Part shown: positions 24,123-36,600 of the stretch, piece after piece
Layout of the letters: each line of letters begins with the position of its first letter
Position numbering within the stretch: the first letter of the stretch is position 1
Source of the DNA: Dipylidium caninum
Lineage: Eukaryota > Platyhelminthes > Cestoda > Cyclophyllidea > Dipylidiidae
Length of the DNA stretch: 64,000 nucleotides
Assembly: GCA_017562135.1 (NCBI GenBank)
Contig: QEYB01000448.1
Coordinates: forward strand, 1,736,001 to 1,800,000
Reading direction: 5' to 3'
Made by a program: the position numbers and the translations under genes
Notes under the pieces: generated by a model
What the model was told of the DNA's origin: nothing
The model's input: only the letters and a program-made list of their open reading frames with translations
Databases searched by the model: none

Positions 24123-27100
24123 CTACTTGAAAGTATTTATTCGACGCAGGCGACAGTAGCAGAAGATGAAGCAGACGATCGCTATGCTGATCAACCCCAC
24201 CACATTGGACCACATGTCCCAGGCCGTTCGACTGGCGTAGCCCAGATCGTCAAGGTACAGCCGTCCACGTTCACTAAACATAAAACTTTTTCGCTATTTT
24301 GTGCTAAGACGACGCTGATTTTCCAACAGGATACCACTGTGACATTTAATCAATTAATATAGATTAAAGAGACAATTACATTACCTGACTATATCTCGGT
24401 TTAGGGAGGAGAGAGAGAATGTTTACTACTGTGTTTGTTAATAGGCAGGATTGAGGCTTACCACTTTCTGGTGTCATTGAAAGTCTCCGTAGTCCTATTG
24501 GTGACAGGGCAGAACTCAAGTTCGGCAAGTTCGTTGACAAGAAGGCCCCCAAAAGTGTAATAAATAATTGATAGGTATCGCAGCCAACTCAGCCAGGGAC
24601 TCATGCTATTGAGATTAATCAAAAAGCCTCCAAAAACCTGAAAATAAAAGAATGTATAATATGTATATATGAATCTCGTGCTCGGCTGGACTCATTATCC
24701 TTTTGGCTTAGCTTCCTTATTTGCTTATACTCAATGGCAACTATTATCCTTGGTCATGTTGAAACACAAGTCCAAAACGGAGCTCTTTCGTTAAATGTTT
24801 TCCGAAAAGATACTGGGCAATAAAAAATCTAGGGCAGACTGAGTAACCCTAGCGTGCAGTACTGGTGGAGGAATGATTTAAAGTTTTAGGTGTCGGCCAC
24901 TTGTAAGGGATACGCTGGTATACAGCTACGATACGCTATCGAGATACAAAAGGATCAGAAGCAGTAGATGGTGTTTCGAAAGTCAATTTCAAAAACAGGT
25001 TCATTGGGATTGCTATTGCTGCGTTACAGTGCATTCAGCGTTTGCTCGATTCCATGAATATCAAACAATCGCGAATAATCCGTGCGTTCATTGGCTTATG
25101 TGCCAGCAGCAGAATTATCGCAAAGAAATTCGTCTCCAAGGTGAATAGGAGTAGTAAGCTTTGAGAACCTGACGAATATGGAGTAGGCGTCTAGTCTTGA
25201 TGGGCGATTGTAATGGTTCAAAGTGCATATTGTAACTCTGGATCAGAAGAAATGGGAAAGAAAATTTTGCTACCATTTTAAGAAAGTGATTAAAGTAGGA
25301 CGAATGCAAAAGTGTCCACTACCTGAATAAACCTTTCATTACACTGATTTCGAGGCTAACCATGCCCCAAAACAACACAATGAGGACGCGACCTAGGTGA
25401 ATGGAAGAAAGTGGGGAGTAGGGAGTTCCTGCAGTTTGTTGGCATGACACTCGTCATCTGAAGCTAAACTAAAATCTCCGCAACGATGGTGTTGAGTGCC
25501 TACTGACGCTAATAGAATAAAATAAATAATACAAAAAACCCTGCAATTCATTATTCACACCTGCTTTTCTACAAGATGGCTTTTAGAAAAATTCTTTGTT
25601 TGACTGTGTATCTGAACCAAACTATTAAAAGATGGTGATCTATCGTCTACTCGGCACACTAGAAAACCGATATTTTACACAATTCATCGTAAAAGGGTCA
25701 CTCCTACAGATGCAGGCATGTTACCATTAAAGGGTTTACAGGCAAATCAGTAAAACTACTTCGTAAACTATCAGGCGGACACAATTAAAGGGGTAGAAGA
25801 CGGACCATCATAAAGACGAAGAGAATGGAGATGATGACATTGGCGATGGAGAAGAGGGTGACACTGGCAGACACAGCCATGGCGGCAGCGGCGGCGGCAA
25901 TGGTGCCGAGGATAAGGATGAACTCGAAGAAGAAAAAGTTCCCCACCTTAGGAACCAGGCCCGCCATCCAGTAAGTGATAGGCATGAAGAAGAAGACGGG
26001 CATTGCCTTCGTTGGGAGGACGTCACATATTAGCTTTGCAAGGAAGTACGCCGATACCCGGTAGTAGCCGCTCGAGTGCTCGTGACTGTAATTATGGATG
26101 TACGCAAGTGTTCACCACAACTCACGGAGCCATTAAGCACACTGTTTATCTGTTTACTAAACAAGAGCGTAGGCGTAAATGCTAGTGCGAAGTAAGGCTT
26201 TATTTGATACTTTCCGAAATATTTGCAGAAAATTAACCCAGTCAATGACATTTCACTTGGTGTGACCGTCAACATTAATCAGTGGAATCTGATAGCGTAG
26301 CGCCTTTAATCTTCGAGGTTATGAACGAATGAGAGTGGACGAGATGATAAAGGAAAAACATAAGTAGTAGCAGAAATGCAAAATCCCGCCATAACTAAAC
26401 AACCTACCACCATCACCAAAATTTAAGTGTCCACGTTAAAACAAGGTGACAGAGGCAAAATGCCTCCCATCTATTGCAATCTGTGGAGGCGAATGTGCTT
26501 TCGCTTTAATCAAGTGTGAAAATCTAAGTAGAATAATGCACGTAGATACCTACCAGTAACAACCAAAGTGGCAAATAGTACTTTGGACTTATTTTAAATC
26601 AATCACTTCTTGGGCCTAGGAAAATACACCTAACAAAGTAAAAAATGCACCTTTTCCATCGGAGATGAGGGAAATAGACCAAAAATGTATGAATTTAATA
26701 ATGGCCGCATGCAAGGAACGTGAGTGCATAATCCCCTGAAACCATGTAAGTGGAATCTTCCCTCTACAAGTTTAGATGGGTTTTGAATTGGAAATCGAGT
26801 GGATCGTATGGAAGGGCAGTCAGTCGAGGATGCGGAAGGAGTAAAGCATGCCTTCACGTTTACACCAACGGATGAATTGAGGATTTTGTGACAAGTGGAT
26901 AGGCCTTCTAAGGCAATCCATGAAAATGTTGGCAGAAATCGAAATAAGAGCGTCTTCCACTCACATGAATATGGCCCTTTCTTTGAGGAAAAGTTCAATA
27001 GAGCCGATATTGACGAAGACAACTTGCAGGGTAGCGAAGAAGAAAAGTCCCGAACGATTTTGAATGCCGGATTCGAGGGACTTGTCCAACCCAAAGTAGA

Positions 27101-30100
27101 CCACACCCATGGCAACAGCGAAGAAGAGGTAAACCAAGGTCTGGACAATCGAAGCCTGAGGGTCGCGAATCAGACTAATGAAGGTACGCCAGCAGACAAA
27201 TAGCATTTGTAGGGGGAAGGAGACCGCGTAGCCTATGCGTTTCGGACAACATGGAGTAGGTTGCTGCATTGACTGGACAATTTTGCACGGAGAATACCTC
27301 CTCTCGTATCCTAGGGCAAATGCACCAGGTGAGAAAATTAGGCGAGGACAATAAAATGCTGCAAGGAAAATATAATTTCACCTCTAAGAAGTTTCTGCAT
27401 CTACAAAAGGCAATTCAGGGCAAATAATGCTACAGCAAGACGCGGTTGATGGGAGAAGAGGCAGCCTTCTTCATCTCCAGCCGAAACTGTCGTAGCTCAT
27501 ATAACGGTCGACAACGGTGTGACCCAGTTCACCAGGGATTTGCTTGTTTGTTTTTTTTTACAATTACGTGACATAGAAATTCGACATGAGATGCAGAGTT
27601 TATGACACAAAAAAAAAATTAAATCATGTGCACCGCTGTGACGATATGCAAGTCCAACAGACATGTGGCCAGCTTGTAGACTAGCGTGATGCAGATAAAC
27701 AAACCCAAGTATTTCAACCGAGCATTTAATATCATGCCGGTGAGAAAGAAAGCACACCTACAATGTCACCAAATGCAACGTTTCCTACACTACAGAAATC
27801 AACCATTGGGAGCCAGCGATAATAGAAAAACCAGCCCAATGTGTAAAGATGAAGATTTAATCAAAAAGATGTTGAATACTTTTTTCATATTTCGACTGAT
27901 TACAAAGATACTGAGGAGCCCTGGAAGAAGGTTAGGACATCTCTTCAAATGGTAATAACTCGAAAGTGGCGTTTACTCATTAGCAATAAGGCAGGTTTTC
28001 TTGACTACGGGGCAAGAGAAAAGGAAGGTTCCAACCAATAAATGCCAACATACTTTTGACACTCCGGAGATTGCATCCACATGTTGCCAAGCTGCTCGGA
28101 GACGACTCGCATACGCTCATGGGAATCATCGCTTTCGACATCGCACGCATCTCCACCTAAGATTAATGGGAACATGAGGGATGAGGACCCATTACGTGGA
28201 ATGAGGAGAACGAAAGGTGCAAAACAGCGGTAATTCGTCAAGTTAGACGCGGTTTTCGTTGATGCGGATGCCGCAAGTTGCTTTCAGAGGCCCCGACATG
28301 ACTATCGAGCTCACTTATCCTAAAATAAACGTGCTCCTAACGGTTATTCAGCTTCCGCAACAAAAAGGACCGAGGTTAAATACCGGTATGAGATTATCCA
28401 GCACAAGTGGAATATCATCAATATGGCAAAACAACGGCCACTTCGGGCATCACTTCATGTGCATGCGGTAGGGAGGGAATTTTGGCTAAGGGTACAAGGA
28501 AGGCATATAATGTGAACTAGGTAAATATCTGGTGCGTGGTGGCAACATTTCTCTGGTGTGCGTGACAGCGAGGTAGTAAAATCGCGAATCACGTTTACGC
28601 AAGTGGAAACGAATTCCAAAAAAAATATTGATCTCCGAGCCTGTCACAATGTGAGATTTGGGGTAACTCGAGTACATTCAGAGCGGATTCACAAGGAATA
28701 TCCGTAGACGTTATTTGTACGAGTTATCACAAGGTAACGTTAAGGGGATAAGATTTGTTGTCGAAAAGGAGAGCATCGGTGTAGTTACCTTGAAGTACGT
28801 TCGTGTCAAAGCCTATTTCAAGTAATGATATGGTCAAATTAAGAAAGAATTGAAGATAGTTTAAAAAACCCCTATTTTCTCCTACCATAACTTAACATTA
28901 ACGGACTTCCATTCGGATTTCCTATATGAAGGATCGCAAGCTGGGAGTTTTAGCGAACATTAGCTGGGTGTTCAGTTCGCCGAAAGCCAATATTATGGGC
29001 CTTTGTAGTCATCTAGGCCACTCTAACAGCCTTAAGGACCTTACATACCGAGAATCGCCTCACTCTAAATGACTAAGAAGAGGAGGAAAAACGTGGCAAT
29101 CTATGCCACCATCGACTTCGTTAGCAACGTTAGTGCGACGACGAGCGACTTACTCTCTCTGTTGGAATCCAATGGTCTCACCTCTCCATGCAAAATGTCC
29201 AAAAAGAAGTCCGGTGGGTTATTGTGGTCCTCACAAAAGTAGCCTTAAAAGCGGGCAAGTTAGATGGGCGTATTATAAAGAGGCATTGAAAAGACATTCA
29301 TGGACGTTCAAAGTGCCGTACCCAACTTGGCAAAGTAATGCATTGGCTCTTTACGAGCCAAACCCTGATAGACAATTTGCCCATTGGACATGAGAGTGAG
29401 GGAGTCAAACAGCTTGTAAATTGAATACTTGGGTTGATGGATTGAGAGGATTATTGTACGTCCGCGTCGAGAGAGCCTGCAGAGGTGCAAATGGTTGCTT
29501 AGAGGGAAAAAGGACAGTAAGAGGACCTCAAGTTAGAAGACTAATCATCCGAGTGTTTCAGCTTGCTCCGACTCACGTAATACCTCAAACAACAACTTAT
29601 TCATGTTTACTTTTGTTTAATCATTTTAGCGGTAAACAGAGCAGAGAAATGCTGGGACTACACAGGTTAGTTAGGCACATTCAAATGCGGCACGCAGAGG
29701 GATTCACTGTGCACAAGAATGAACCCAATGATAAAGGGAGGAAGGAACTCACGACTTCAACGTTTGAATGACACTTCCGGCGGTAAATGCATCGAGGCCA
29801 GTAGTTGGTTCATCGAGGAATAATACTGAGGGATCAGCGATTATCTCCATCCCAATGCTAGTCCGTTTTCGCTCCCCGCCCGATATGCCCCGAATGAGTT
29901 CAGTGCCAATCTGGACACAAGGTCAAAATAACGACTCTATGTGAAAAATCAACAACGGAAGACACACTTGGACATCGGGTGGAGTACAATTATGATGGAC
30001 GTTACTATTAAGAAAAAGTAAGCGGAGGATGGGAAAACCAAGGACACTCACAGAAACTATGCTGTCTGTTAGATGAAGACGTGAGGTATATTAATATATA

Positions 30101-33100
30101 AAAAAAAAACAGTGAGAGAGCCCCTCGGCAGTGTGAATCCGAGGTTAATGTAGGAAGAAATACACAAATGAAATTGACAGCTAATGGTAAGAGAAATGTA
30201 TGTGCAGCAACTAGAGTAGAGGCATGAACAGGCTATAGGATGGTGTTGAAAGGGAAAGAAGCTGGCATCATCATACACTTCCATAACCCACCTTATTATC
30301 CGCTATCTTCGTTAGTCCGAGCTCATCGAGAACTTCGTTGATTTTCTCCTGAATTTCGGCTTTAGTGTGACCTTGTTTACGTCGCAGCACTGCGGCAAGA
30401 TACAAGGTCTCCCGAACGGTCAGAGTTCCCATCAAAATATCATCCTAAGAAAAATAAACCAGAGAAGAAGTAAATAAATGAGATGCCGTTAGGTTTCGCC
30501 AACCTAGGAGAACGATACGGAGGGAGAGAGGATTATGCACCAGTTCAAAATAGTTGTGGAAAAAGTGCCAATGGATAATAAGGGATGGTGAGCGTATACA
30601 GCATCAATCTGTGCTTCCATTGACACGGCGAAAGTGGGGACACCGTCTTGTGCATTTCGGCAGGATAAGCTCGACGCAAACAGGCGTCCACATACTCATA
30701 TCTGCCGGCGGCAAATTGGAGGGAACATATGTGGGTTGGGTTCATGGGAGTGAGAGCGACGAAAGACGCCATCAATTGCCTCAGGCGTTTAATGCTCGAG
30801 TCGCTCAAATAACCACGTAATATGTTAAAATTATTGTTCACTTACAAGGAAACAAGAAAAAAGCCTTGAGCACGATTTGATAATTGTTTTGAAATAGAAA
30901 TAATCTAGCCTTTTTGCGCGTGCATCTGGACTTCATGAAAGGCAGTGAAAAAAATGCTAACCTGCACGACGTAGCCGGATATACACTTGAAGTTCTTCGG
31001 CTGAGGATGACCATCAATGAGCACTTCACCGGTGAGGAAGCGTGGATCCTTTCTTCCGGCCAACAAATCTAGAAGGCTGGGAATGCACAATAAAATAAGG
31101 TCTCATTAAGACGATAAAGACTAGTCATTTTCCCTGAAAGCGCTTGCAGGAGCAGTATGGGCCGGAGAGAAGATTACATCTGTGCGAACCAGTGTAAGAT
31201 GTATGTCGGAGGACCCAAACGCAAACGATCTCCACTTTTTTGTATTTTAAGCAAGATTTGCTAGAGGAAAGGGTGCTCCTTCTGCCTCCACAACAGACCC
31301 GCATAAACATGAGTTTGTTAAAATAGTAGATTTGGAAGGCAGAAAAGGAGGGGGGTTGGGGGAACGAGTGTCTTTTGCATTGACAAACTTGTGAAGAAAT
31401 GAGAGCGGAAAGCCGGAAAATATGGTAGTCCATTAGGAAGAAAGTGCGCCCATTAAACAAGGTCAGCACGACAAGGACTAGGAGATTTGGCAAAATATGT
31501 CTTGCCGAAAAGAAAAACATGTCGAATTTAGCAACTACGGTGACAAGTCACCATAATTTAACGCTTTGTGAAGAAGATAGTTTGACGATTTGAATTGTAG
31601 ACAACGAACAATACCTTTTCAATGGCGTGGACTTACGATGACTTTCCACAACCTGTGGGGCCCATTATGGCGTTCAATCCTGGACGCATTATTCCGCTAA
31701 AAGGGAATGGGGATGAGCAACCAGGGAGTTGAAGTGAACCACACGCAAAATGCAAGCAATTCTTCAATGCATATAAAGCAGTTGTGGCGGTCAAATTTGA
31801 ATCCCATCCCTAAACCACTCCATCTTATTAACAGCACCATATCTCAGCACGATAATAAGGTGCCTTCGCATGTCACACAAGCAAACAGTTTACCTAACGC
31901 CATTGAGAACAACTTTCCTGACCGCCTTACTGCAGGGCGTTTTCCTGACTGGCACGACGTACTCAACGTCGCTAAAAGTTATCACCGAGCCCTGGATCAT
32001 TGAACGGTTGCTTAAGACACTGACTCCGGTGACAGAGATGTTTCTATCCTCACCACCTTGGCCGGAACGTTTGGCCGTCACACCGGCACCCGCACTTAGC
32101 AGTGACTGTTGGAGGGGATTTGTGGTGGCTACGACGGGCAACCCGGTCTGACCAGCCAACTGACCAAGACTCGAGTCCTGTGGTAGTCTAGAGGGCGAAT
32201 TAGTCGAGGGCATAATTTGCGATTCTACCACAGACGGCACGTAGGGCCTAGTCATGACGGATTGAGGCAGGTTTCCAAAAGCCACCGAGTTGGTGGAATC
32301 GGTGCGAAAACTATCTATGAGTGTGGAACAAGAAAAGAGCAAGAAATAGAATAATCGAAAGACAGAAGAAGAAAGGATATCCTTGATTCTTCCCTTCACT
32401 TTCATACTAATAAAGTAAGGTGCTAAGTAATTCATGTTTTGGCTAATTAAAATGCAGAATAAGAATGATCGGATAAAAACATCAATCAGGGTAGACGATG
32501 AGAGGAGGTAATCTGGGGAAAAGGGATGTTAGAGGGACTCACCCCCTCCTCTGAAAACATCTCTTCCGGACACGTTGCCTTCGGAAACTGGAATATGAAG
32601 GATTAGTCGGCCTGAGGTTTTGTGATTGATGGGACGATCGTCTACGTAGCCTTCCAAAACAGAATTACCATCCGGAGAACGCGCGGATCCGTGGGATGGG
32701 TTGCGACCCAATCGGTTATTTGCGACAGATGCCTCCTTGGCTTTGCTATCGAAAAGCTCTTCTTCCTGCCCAAGTGAAAAAAAGATCAAACAGACACAGA
32801 ATTGATTGCTTTAATTTGCTTTCCTCTCACCATCCCTTCGTTCTTTCACTTCGTGATTAAGCAGGACGCAAATCAGTTCGGTGAGAGAGCAGATATCATC
32901 AGGAAGGAAAATATCAACGAGCGCAGATGAAAGGCGCGAGGGTGAATGCGTGTAGATCGGCGTTAGAGGAGCAAAGTACAAACGAAAACTGTTATCAGGT
33001 TGCCCGAACTCACGAGATGTGCCGAGAAATTAATGTACGGCACCGAGGAAGCCGGCTTCGGCCGGGTAGCCCAATTTATCACTTTGCGAGGATGCGGTAG

Positions 33101-33103
33101 CAT
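24123..33103 (-). CDS. ABCG2-like half-transporter
   Basis: An ABC subfamily G exporter, NBD first then six-helix TMD, that dimerises in the plasma membrane to export lipids or drugs. Exons in transcript order: 33014-33103, 32543-32765, 31894-32314, 31637-31696, 30962-31076, 30292-30444, 29753-29910, 29322-29476, 29182-29243, 28050-28156, about 27442-27495, 26965-27263, 25806-26085, 24462-24637, 24123-24273. Motifs: Walker A GPTGCGKS (about residue 257), Q-loop GYVVQ-DD, signature [10 protein letters not shown], Walker B VLFLDEP, D-loop GLDAFTA, H-loop [15 protein letters not shown] linker. TMD blocks include [23 protein letters not shown] and [10 protein letters not shown]. The last extracellular loop has two cysteines and sites NRT and NDT, as in ABCG2. 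Phases agree except at 29182/28156, where a small exon may be missing; 27442-27495 is approximate. The roughly 835-residue product has about 175 more residues before Walker A than human ABCG2. Substrate unknown. Confidence 0.92.
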
Positions 33104-33329
33104 TAACGATATGGGCCGTCGTACCAAATCCCGCTAGCGTAAGACAACAACAGTCAAAAAGTACGACACCGAGCATCCAATTATTAGATTGACTAGACTC
33201 TCTTAAATGAGTTTCACCGAAGCGGCTAAGAGGTCGGTACTCATGATAGGGCTATTAGTATATGAGACACATTGAAACCGAAATTTAGGGAGAATAAACG
33301 TCTGCCACTTGATGGTGCTGAAAGAAGTA

Positions 33330-33367
33330 GTAGATAGATAGATAAATATATATATACATATATATAT
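33330..33367. repeat. (GATA)/(TA)n microsatellite
   Basis: tagatagataga passing into TA dinucleotides, immediately 3' of the minus-strand exon that stops at 33374. Confidence 0.9.
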
Positions 33368-33373
33368 TTCTGC

Positions 33374-33653
33374 TTATTGCACTAGATCACTACATACTCT
33401 CTCCATCAGATTGTTGATAACGGAAAACGAATGGGCAGCCAGGTGATGGCCGCTGATGCCGGTATTCCCCACTTTCTTATGCACAATGCCCTTGATGACC
33501 CTCTCTTCTTCGCCATCCTTTTCTTCTTCTTCCTCCTCCTCTTCCTCTTCAGAAACCTGCCTCAAAGAGGCTTTTTTCAAAGCAGCCCCATCGACCAGTA
33601 GGTAGTGGTTCTCCCTGCGGTACCTTGCGCCCGGTGGCAAGAAAGTGTGCTGT
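33374..33653 (-). CDS. last exon of unrecognised acidic protein
   Basis: An open frame of 93 codons ends in TAA at 33374-33376. It is preceded on the minus strand by a good acceptor (ctttatctgccag) at 33654-33656. It reads QHTFLPPGARYRRENHYLLV, then a Lys-rich turn, a run of ten glutamates (33520s-33550s), and a C-terminus ending MERVCSDLVQ. The non-repetitive flanks of the poly-Glu run and the splice acceptor favour a real exon. Earlier exons should lie beyond 33654 on the minus strand but none was recognised. It sits just upstream of the ABCG start (33103) in the same orientation. I do not recognise the family. Confidence 0.45.
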
Positions 33654-33656
33654 CTG

Positions 33657-36600
33657 GCAGATAAAGCCTTGAAGCGAGTAGGGGGGAGAGAGATAGAATA
33701 ACGAATGAGAAGGAGCTCGCGAAAGTGTCGAGGGAGTGGAGGCCGGAGTGACAGTATGCAGCAGCGTACAAAACTGATGACCGCGAGAGTGCCGACAGGA
33801 AGGGGTAGAGGCGATCCTTAAAGGAGTTTCCGCGATAAACCCAATTAGCCTCCACGGAATGTAGCGAGAGCATAAACCGATATGTCTGACCGATGATGGT
33901 TACGAAACTCATCCCGATGGATGGCTTAACTATGATTAAAACAATGGCTTTTGCCTTGGACGAATGGACAAATCGGCGAGAATGCTTTCGATGGCTGGCT
34001 GGTCGTACAGCGAGCAATGTTTTCGTAACGATGATATATCAAACACTTCGGTCGCACCCAATTGGGCTATACGTTGCCTTCCAAGCACATACGTGCACGC
34101 AATGTACAATGGCATTCTGAATGTACTATGTTTATCAAAAGTAAGATGGCAAAATTGTCATTTACGGCTGAGAAGAAATGGTATTGATGGTAAGAACATC
34201 TCTCAAGATTAGTTAATGGGGGTAGTAAGGATAGCAGGCGAGAAATATGACATACTTTTTCAGGACAGTCTATCAATTCCATGAAGTCAACCAGTCCTTA
34301 TCTGATTTTGCGACGACGATCTAGAACAATATTAAAATGCAAATAAGCGCTGATTTAACATTTGAGATGAACCCGGTAGAATGTACTGCACATTTGGTAA
34401 TCTTCATCGTGATCACCTCTTAGGCGATGCGGGAAGGATACCTCTTCTGAACGATGTCACGATTGGACAAGGGTTAACCAGCTCATAAAAGAGGAATTTA
34501 TTCGAAAAAGGCAATTTTTGTACTTGTTCTCAAAAAATCACATATGTTAGCGCTAAGATGGAAGTCATGACTCGTCACCCGGATTCAGAGATGTCGTCGG
34601 AGTGAGGCGACTTTCCTGCTATTCCGATAAGTTGGAACGATTACAGGCCATTAATAGGTTTTCAAAGCTTGTCAGCATCAAAGGTGTTGCATTAAAACCT
34701 CTTGACCTTTAATTAAAACTACCAAGGGTAAAAAGTAACGCATTTGATTTCCTCATGCAAAAATCACTGACCACTAGTGAGAAAAGTGTTTCTTGGCTTA
34801 CTCTAATTAAAGCCTTGACAAAGAGCAATAAACTACCCAATTAAAGTAAAAACTCAATTATTCTGTCAATGACTCTTGGGGAGAAAAATGAAATTTAGTA
34901 GAATACTAATAAGAAAAGATTGACGTGATGGATGGTGTAAGAATAAGGCATTGACGCAACAGCCAATTAAATGGGGCAGTTGAAAGGTCAAAGTTATCAA
35001 AAGGCGACCACAACAACAGTTTTATTCCTAATAAAGCATAAAAGTTAGATACTGCCAGCGTAGAAAGGACTCAATCCGCTGCTAACACTTTGTCAAAAGT
35101 GGAAATCTTGCGATAACCGAATAAATACTAGGCTTAATGGAATACCTGATGCTGATATCGAAGTGGTGATAAATAAAAGAAGTCGAATCGCATGTTCAAA
35201 GGTAAGGTGAAGCTGACTTGTTACTGAAGCAAATACCATCACTTTTTCTTCGTTAGAGCATCGAAATGTGTATACTGAGGACTTTGTACACACGCAGCTC
35301 AAATAAGCAATCAAGGCACAACTGTAGAGCGCACAAACAGTCAAAGCAAAAATTTAACGTGGGATCTCTTGAGAGTGTCAAGGCAATTCATCAAACCAAC
35401 GTGAGGCCTCCTACCGGAGTACATAGCATAGACGTGATATTCACCCGAAAGAGCACGAATCCCAACGCAATTTAATAACAGAAACACCACCGTACTCAGC
35501 CAGACTGCTTCACTAATAATCAAACACTTGCGCAAAGTGAAAGCCTTAAGCAAATTATCAGCGGATCCGCGAGTTATAAGTACTGTCCATGTATGACATT
35601 GTTCCGAGTGAAAACGAAATCGTAGACACGTTCTTGGGTTCAGATTAACTGCGGTTTGAATTGGACTCCTGCCTCCAACTCTAACAACGTTCGAATTTCG
35701 TTACCACAAAATTTCATGTGACCGTTGCGCGCCCATTAAACCAATGGAACTAAATCGGCTATTTGGCCTCGTCATCTTTGTACCAACAAGTGTGTTGACG
35801 CCGCTGTAGTGTTGTTACCGTGGTAACGACGCCGTCATCGGAAGCTACCGGCATAATAATCTGTGGAATTGAACACCAACCACTGCTATTTATATGCTGT
35901 AGAAGGTGAGAGGTTAACTTCAACTCCTTTGGCAGATTGTTGTTAGTAGGAGGATAAAAATCTTGCACTCAGTTGCCCAAACCTCTGTGTAGTGAAAAAT
36001 CACTGATTTTCGGAAATAAACTCGCGTAGCTTAACAACTGTCAAATTGTGCATCGGAGAAAGAAATCATAATAAACCTGCTCCATACAAGATCACATGAT
36101 TAGTAAAGCTCAACATAGCTAAGGGCGGATCATCGAGTGGATGTGTGACATGGCACCTACACTGCGCTGCTCCCAGGCTAAACGCGGACACCCACCACTA
36201 ACCTTGAGCAGAGGTGTCGGTTCACATGCAGTTGTCATTAGGAGGCAATGATTTTAGGGGTATAAAGCGTCCTCAGCAGATAACAGAGAGGATTCTAAAC
36301 GAAGGCAATGTGAATCTAAGCTGGCTGAACAAGCAATATTACCAGAGTTGAAATATTTCGTCCTGCTCTTTCACGTGCCACAATCGGAAGAGGAGTAGGC
36401 GGCACTGCACACGTGAGCAGATACGAGTTCAAGCACGTCTACCCGCGCCAGCACATTGTTGCTGTCAAAAGGACACTTCACTAAGACTGCAACAGTGTGA
36501 ACTAAAGACCGAGGTTCTGGCGGAGGAGCAAACGATGCGGTGTGACATCAACAGTGCTGCGCTGGAGACACGAATACGGACCTAGTAATGCACACATGCG

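Noticed and set aside
26630..27203. 172-codon minus-strand and 102-codon plus-strand frames across the ABCG TMD exon
   Set aside because: Both are in frames other than that of the true exon 26965-27263, which carries the conserved RDPQAS and GIQNRSG motifs.
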